This document shows positions 59,882 to 64,000 of a stretch of DNA of 64,000 nucleotides, piece by piece. The stretch covers positions 10,998 to 74,997 of the forward strand of contig DAOSOK010000027.1 of the NCBI GenBank assembly GCA_035373905.1, read 5' to 3'. This DNA is from Candidatus Ozemobacteraceae bacterium. Its GTDB lineage: Bacteria > Muiribacteriota > Ozemobacteria > Ozemobacterales > Ozemobacteraceae. Within the stretch, counting starts at the first letter, position 1, and each line of letters begins with the position of its first letter. Made by a program: the position numbers and the translations under genes. Under the pieces are notes generated by a model. That model was given only the letters and a program-made list of their open reading frames with translations, was not told where the DNA came from and made no database searches.

Positions 59882-62431
59882 TCAGAGACGGCCGCGCAGA
59901 TCGTCGAGGATGGCTCCGAGGGCCGTCTCGACCGCTTTCATCTGCTCGGGGGAGTTTTCGAGGTTGATTCCAGCACCGGCCATCTGGCGTTCCGACTCGG
60001 CGCCGATCGGGAAATCAGTTATATTCACAAGACTATAGATTCTGACACCCGGAGCGCGCCGTCTGAGCAGCCTCGCGATGTGATACTGTTCGCAGTCGAC
60101 CGACAGCGTGTGCCGGGCGCGAAGTTCGTTGACGCGGGCCTGCGTCTCGGCCAGCACCGTGGGAACGGTCGCGTGGCGAGCGTACGAAACCATACCGGGC
60201 ACGTTCAGCCGCGCAGCGGCGTTGTCGATGACGACTTCGGCCAGGTCCCGTTCGGCCGTCGATCCGGCATACCAGATCTTCGAAGGGGCGATCCATCCGA
60301 ACCGGCGGGCGATGCCGCGGTGCAGCCCCCCGCCCGTTCCGACGGCGACCACTGCCTTCAATCCGCGACCGATCAGGAGTTCGATCACCTTCGCCGGTAG
60401 CGTGCCGTAATTTGCGCCGAGCCCCGACAGGGCCATCACGAGCGGTTTTCCGCCGCCCGGCAGCGGAAGACGGCCGAGCCTGAACTCGATATCACCGATC
60501 TTCACCTGCCGCTGCTCCTCGAGATGCCATTTGAGGGGCGTCGTGAATCCGACGAAGAACACTTCGACCGGCTCGCCGAGATCTCGCAGGAACCCTGCCA
60601 GTTCGTCGGCGACCGGCAGGCCGGCATCGGGATGCCGCAACGTCTCGATGCGGCGGTCGACGACGGGGCCTTTCCCGGCCCGCAGGAAGTACACCCGGGC
60701 CTCGTGGTTCAGAAGTTGATCGTCGGTGTAAAATCCATACTCAGCGATATAAACATTGTCGTTACGTGGATCATAGCCGAGCAAGGTCTGCCGGCGGCGG
60801 TTGAAGCCGCAGGCGTTCATTTGGAAGATCTCCCGGCAGCCGCGCGCGGCGAGATACTCGCGGGCGCCCTGGGCGTCGCTCATAAGCAGCGCCCAGCGAC
60901 AGCGCCGGTCGAGCTGGAGCTGCTTCAGCTCGGGGCCGGTCTGGATGTCGAGATACTCGTCGATGTTCACCAGCGAATGCCGCGCAAGCCGGTCGATCGC
61001 AACGATCTCGGGGGAATACCCGGACACGACACCCTTCAGCGCGTCGGCGCCCGGTTCTGGAACCGACACCGGGCAGAGCGTCACACTTCCGAGCGGCAGA
61101 TACGTCTTGACGAACCAGTCGAGGCTTCGCGTGGCGGAAGCGCGCGGCAGAACGCCGATGTTGAAATCAGCGTCGAGGAAGCCGAGGATCGTCTCGCGGT
61201 AATCGTCGCCGGGATTCAGCATCGCGTAGGTCGACGGCTTCAGGAAATCGTCGCGGCGCAGGCCGAGCCAGTACTGCTCGTGGCTTCCCGCCGGAAGGTC
61301 CGAGATCAGCATGTCGAACAGGACGCGATAATTGTACCGGCGAAGCGTGGCTTCCCATTCCCTGATGAAGCTCGGCTTTTCCGTGAGAATGTCCGCCACG
61401 TGGCCAGGAAACGCGAACCGCGCGAAAAGATCTTCCCGGGAGAGCGCAGCATCCATCAGCACGGCCGCCTCGGATCCGAAGCCGAGGCGGTCCAGCGCTC
61501 GGTCGACGCCGAGTTCGGCCAGCACCGATCGCATGCTCTCCATGTCGTCGGCCTGGGTGACACTCCGCAGAAGATCGAAATATAGCATGTCGAATGGATA
61601 GCTTTTCGTGAGACGATCGAGTTGCCAGTTGTGCAGGAACCGTCCATCGGAGCGGAAGTCGTTGATCAGCATCGGGAACGTAAGAAGAGCCCCCGGCTTC
61701 GTCATCGCGCGGCAGTGCTTTGCCGCGGCGAGCATTCGCTTCCCTTCGGGCGTCACCGGGTCGGCGCACGCGGCGATCGTGCGGCGCATCAGATCGATCG
61801 TCGTTTCGTCTCGTGAAAACGCGTGCAGGCGGACGAGGTCACGAACGAATCGTCCGATGTTCTCGGGCTCGATCAGATCGGTGCGCGGCGGCCAGTAGCG
61901 GAACACGCGGGCCCGCAGATCCTCGATACCGCGGCCGGTCGGGTCCATGACCCGGTTGTCCGACATGACGCCGACTTTCGTCGCCGTGATGCCGATGTTG
62001 TGATACAGGTGCTGACGCTCGTTCTCGCTCTCCATGTCCGAAAGATCGAAGTGGAAATCCGGCTTCGGAAGACCGCCGCGCAGATTGCGGTTGAACATCA
62101 GCAGCTCGTCGCGAAACGCCGCGAAGCCCGCATCGGAGCTGTCGAAGATGAGGTCGATGTCGGAGATCGGCGTGAACGGGCGGCCCAGGAACAGGTCGCG
62201 AACCGTGCCGCCGTAGAGGCCGAGTTTCGCTCCGTGCCTCGCGGCCATCGCCGTGACTTCCTGGAGCATAGGCCAGGAGGCGATCAGGCGCTGATACTCG
62301 AAGTCGGACGGCGCGCGGGCCGTCTGTCCCGACACCGGCAGGCCCGCCAGCACCAGCAGAACGAGAAATGCCGCGATTCCGAGCGGACGCACCGCCGCCC
62401 ATTTCCAGTCTACCGAACGCCGCTGCATCAT
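59882..62431 (-). CDS. Exported nucleotidyltransferase / nucleoside-phosphorylase fusion
   Basis: 849-aa protein with an N-terminal hydrophobic helix (about 15-36) that directs it across the membrane. Residues about 45-240 form a pol-beta-type nucleotidyltransferase head like CCA-adding enzymes/poly(A) polymerases: GLYGGTVRDLFLGRPF (Gly74, Gly75, Arg78, Asp79) and SDIDLIFD (Asp91, Asp93). The last about 210 residues resemble the PNP/UDP nucleoside-phosphorylase fold: VMALSGLGANYGTLPAKVIE, AVVAVGTGGGLHRG, and LSVDCEQYHIARLL with ITDFP at the nucleobase-site position. The middle is not recognised. ATG 62431 follows AGGAG by six bases. I know of no described protein with this pairing outside the cytoplasm. 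Confidence 0.8.
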   Translation of the reverse strand: MMQRRSVDWKWAAVRPLGIAAFLVLLVLAGLPVSGQTARAPSDFEYQRLIASWPMLQEVTAMAARHGAKLGLYGGTVRDLFLGRPFTPISDIDLIFDSSDAGFAAFRDELLMFNRNLRGGLPKPDFHFDLSDMESENERQHLYHNIGITATKVGVMSDNRVMDPTGRGIEDLRARVFRYWPPRTDLIEPENIGRFVRDLVRLHAFSRDETTIDLMRRTIAACADPVTPEGKRMLAAAKHCRAMTKPGALLTFPMLINDFRSDGRFLHNWQLDRLTKSYPFDMLYFDLLRSVTQADDMESMRSVLAELGVDRALDRLGFGSEAAVLMDAALSREDLFARFAFPGHVADILTEKPSFIREWEATLRRYNYRVLFDMLISDLPAGSHEQYWLGLRRDDFLKPSTYAMLNPGDDYRETILGFLDADFNIGVLPRASATRSLDWFVKTYLPLGSVTLCPVSVPEPGADALKGVVSGYSPEIVAIDRLARHSLVNIDEYLDIQTGPELKQLQLDRRCRWALLMSDAQGAREYLAARGCREIFQMNACGFNRRRQTLLGYDPRNDNVYIAEYGFYTDDQLLNHEARVYFLRAGKGPVVDRRIETLRHPDAGLPVADELAGFLRDLGEPVEVFFVGFTTPLKWHLEEQRQVKIGDIEFRLGRLPLPGGGKPLVMALSGLGANYGTLPAKVIELLIGRGLKAVVAVGTGGGLHRGIARRFGWIAPSKIWYAGSTAERDLAEVVIDNAAARLNVPGMVSYARHATVPTVLAETQARVNELRARHTLSVDCEQYHIARLLRRRAPGVRIYSLVNITDFPIGAESERQMAGAGINLENSPEQMKAVETALGAILDDLRGRL

Positions 62432-62562
62432 CTTCTTCTCCTTGGTCGTGTCGTGTGTCATGCGCATCTTACCAGCATCGTCGCCTTTCTGGAAACTTCG
62501 CGTAGATGAAGCGACTCAGGCAGGGAGCATACACCTCGATCCTGCAGATAGAAAACGATATT

Positions 62563-62645
62563 CCGTTCGCCCTGAGCTTGTCGAAGGGCGAGTGCATTCG
62601 TGCTTCGACAAGCTCAGCACGAACGGTATCGAGTATGCGGGTGAT
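62563..62645 (-). repeat. Dispersed 83-bp inverted-repeat element, copy B
   Basis: Inverse orientation of copy A (43839-43921), 83 bp with one mismatch (AAGCTCAG here, AAACTCAG there). Lies between the start of the nucleotidyltransferase-fusion gene and the end of the radical SAM gene, with no other gene in 62432-62693. Confidence 0.92.
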
Positions 62646-62693
62646 TGTCGTGTTACGTGTGAGACGATTAGTAATGGCCTTTTCCTTGTAGAT

Positions 62694-64000
62694 TCATGAC
62701 TCATATTTGCATGAGTATTCATCTCGCAGAACTTTGAAGAACGTTCGGGAAGGGGTTTCGCGAGCGATCAATTCCGTCTCGCGCGTTCCGAGCGCCCGGG
62801 CCAGTCGTTCCACGGCCGTGCGGATGAAACGCTCCGCCTCGGCTCTGTCACTGAACTCGTCCAGCCATGAGCGAACGACCGAAGCGAGGCGCGCTTCGAG
62901 TCCCAGGATGGTTTCCGCGATCCGGCTCAGGCCGGCAATGTCGATGCCCGCAGGTACGGCCCCCGCGTTGAGCAGGGTCGTGACGCGGCCGATCAGAAGC
63001 GCCCGCGATTCCTGGAAGCTGACGAGGAACCGGTGCCGGGCGACCGGCGTTTCGCGAAACTCGCCGAACCGCTCGAACTCGAGCCATGTCTCGACATGGC
63101 CGATGCCCGAGCGATACACGAACCGGTCGTCCCGGATGACCCCGTCGATCCGCTCGGCGACGCGCGTCAGCGGGGCGCCGGGGAACGGCTTCAACTCGTT
63201 CACGCGGCTCGACGACTCGAGATCGATGCGGAACCGGCGCAGGTTCAGGGCCAGTTTCGCGAGGTGGTAATAGGTGCGCACCCGGTCCTCGTCGCCGACG
63301 AACGGGTTGTTCATGAGCAGGAAACAGCGCGACGCCATCCCCTCCGCCTCGATCGCCGTCAGCACGGCCTCGATCTCGTCGAAGGTATAGGCCGGGTGCG
63401 CGGCCTCGCCTTCGAGGGCAAGCCGCAGGGTGTCGGTCTTGAGCATGCGGATCGACTCGTCGGTGAACGAGTCGATGCCCACCACGATCTCGTCGATGCC
63501 GAGGCGGCGGTAGGCTTTCACGAGATCGAGCCTGACCTCGCCTTGGCGTCCCGGCGCCGTCCGGCGCAGAAATCCGGCAAGGCCGCTGTGGCGCACGTAG
63601 AATTCGAACCACGGCCCGAGGCCCTCCGCGGCGACGCCAGCCGCGAGCTGCACGATCCGGTCGGGATCGCGGTTGAAATACGAGTCCAGAAAAAACACGT
63701 CGACGAACTCGCCCGGCTGCAGCGCGGCCATCTCCCTGATACGCTTCAGCAGGTCGATGACCAGTTCAGGTTTCAAGGCGGTGAATGGCTGGAAACCGCC
63801 CGAACAGCAGATACTGCACCGGTTTCCGCAGCCGCGGCTCGAGAGGATGAGGTAGCTGAGCCTCGCGGGCGTTTCGCGGCGCGGCACGAAGTAACCCCGG
63901 AAAAACCGGTCGTAAACGGGCGAATAGATGCGCCGAAGCGTGACGGGGTCGAACCGCAGGGTGTTCAGCCCCGCCTGGGTCAGCAGGGCCCGTCGGTCGA
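62694..64000 (-). CDS. Radical SAM protein (partial, 5' end outside window)
   Basis: At least 435 residues; the frame is open to the window's end and the start lies beyond it. The radical SAM cluster motif CGNRCSICC (Cys-x3-Cys-x2-Cys) sits about 60 residues into the visible part, after YSPVYDRFFRGYFVPRR. Further family-like elements are VVGIDSFTDESIRMLKTDT (a TIM-barrel strand pattern) and FLLMNNPFVGDEDRV. The internal GTG at 63887 is not believed to be the start, because upstream sequence is in frame and coding-like. Reaction unknown. Confidence 0.85.
   Translation of the reverse strand, partial: DRRALLTQAGLNTLRFDPVTLRRIYSPVYDRFFRGYFVPRRETPARLSYLILSSRGCGNRCSICCSGGFQPFTALKPELVIDLLKRIREMAALQPGEFVDVFFLDSYFNRDPDRIVQLAAGVAAEGLGPWFEFYVRHSGLAGFLRRTAPGRQGEVRLDLVKAYRRLGIDEIVVGIDSFTDESIRMLKTDTLRLALEGEAAHPAYTFDEIEAVLTAIEAEGMASRCFLLMNNPFVGDEDRVRTYYHLAKLALNLRRFRIDLESSSRVNELKPFPGAPLTRVAERIDGVIRDDRFVYRSGIGHVETWLEFERFGEFRETPVARHRFLVSFQESRALLIGRVTTLLNAGAVPAGIDIAGLSRIAETILGLEARLASVVRSWLDEFSDRAEAERFIRTAVERLARALGTRETELIARETPSRTFFKVLRDEYSCKYES

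Noticed and set aside
1..64000. tRNA genes, CRISPR arrays or an intact insertion sequence
   Set aside because: No T-loop consensus in a cloverleaf context, no regularly spaced direct repeats and no transposase frame were found by eye.

Overview
The window is a GC-rich bacterial chromosome segment, densely coded on both strands, with no rRNA, tRNA, CRISPR array or intact insertion sequence that I could see. Export signals, lipoprotein signals, a HydABC-type [FeFe]-hydrogenase and the rplU-prp-rpmA ribosomal cluster point to a fermentative, probably diderm anaerobe. Several traits (SpoIIE-type phosphatases with HAMP domains, HAMP-GAF-GGDEF proteins, a CFI-box protein) would fit an uncultured deep-branching phylum such as Candidatus Riflebacteria/Ozemobacteria. 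That placement is an inference made without any search.

Layout. 1-3.2 kb (minus): hydC-hydB-hydA, the last cut by the window edge. 3.7-9.4 kb: an exported protein of unknown function, a zinc alcohol dehydrogenase, a GNAT acetyltransferase, a BtpA-family protein and an exported peroxiredoxin. 9.57-11.13 kb: a decayed sulfur locus (metallo-beta-lactamase fold, YeeE/YedE transporter and rhodanese pieces joined by stops, deletions and frameshifts). 11.25-14.1 kb: exported 5'-nucleotidase, L21-Prp-L27, and a 50-residue Cys/His protein. 14.2-19.9 kb (minus): exported M48 protease, then an operon of a membrane-TPR protein, a GAF-adenylate cyclase and a GNAT. 20.0-25.7 kb: two overlapping membrane SpoIIE-type phosphatases. 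25.8-28.9 kb: small exported protein, dihydropyrimidinase, Bax-inhibitor-1 protein, small membrane protein. 28.99-33.14 kb: a tightly packed operon of a recombinase-tail-like zinc-ribbon protein, a TPR/CFI-box protein, a 2-hydroxyacyl-CoA-dehydratase-like protein and a SpoIID-like protein.

33.5-45 kb: cutA, a UvrD-type helicase, a degenerate UshA-like protein overlapping a diguanylate cyclase, a short EamA-type transporter, a lipoprotein, tandem amidohydrolases, and queD-queC for 7-deazaguanine synthesis. 45.2-58.6 kb: a large beta-rich lipoprotein, a lysozyme-like exported protein, rimI, two HAD proteins, an exported protein-arginine-deiminase homologue, a P-loop kinase-like protein, a second diguanylate cyclase, an NHL-repeat lipoprotein and gpmA. 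58.6-64 kb (minus): a sugar-isomerase-like gene downstream of an exported fusion of a CCA/poly(A)-polymerase-type nucleotidyltransferase head to a nucleoside-phosphorylase-like domain, then a radical SAM gene cut by the right edge.

Themes are second-messenger and phosphatase signalling, handling of nucleotides and nucleosides (partly outside the cytoplasm), and cell-envelope enzymes. Between genes lies a dispersed inverted-repeat family, including two 83-bp copies in opposite orientation with a single mismatch. Inside many GC-rich genes there are short patches of 8-15 codons that switch to A/T-ending codons around ATA isoleucine. Neither signal is explained by the gene list.
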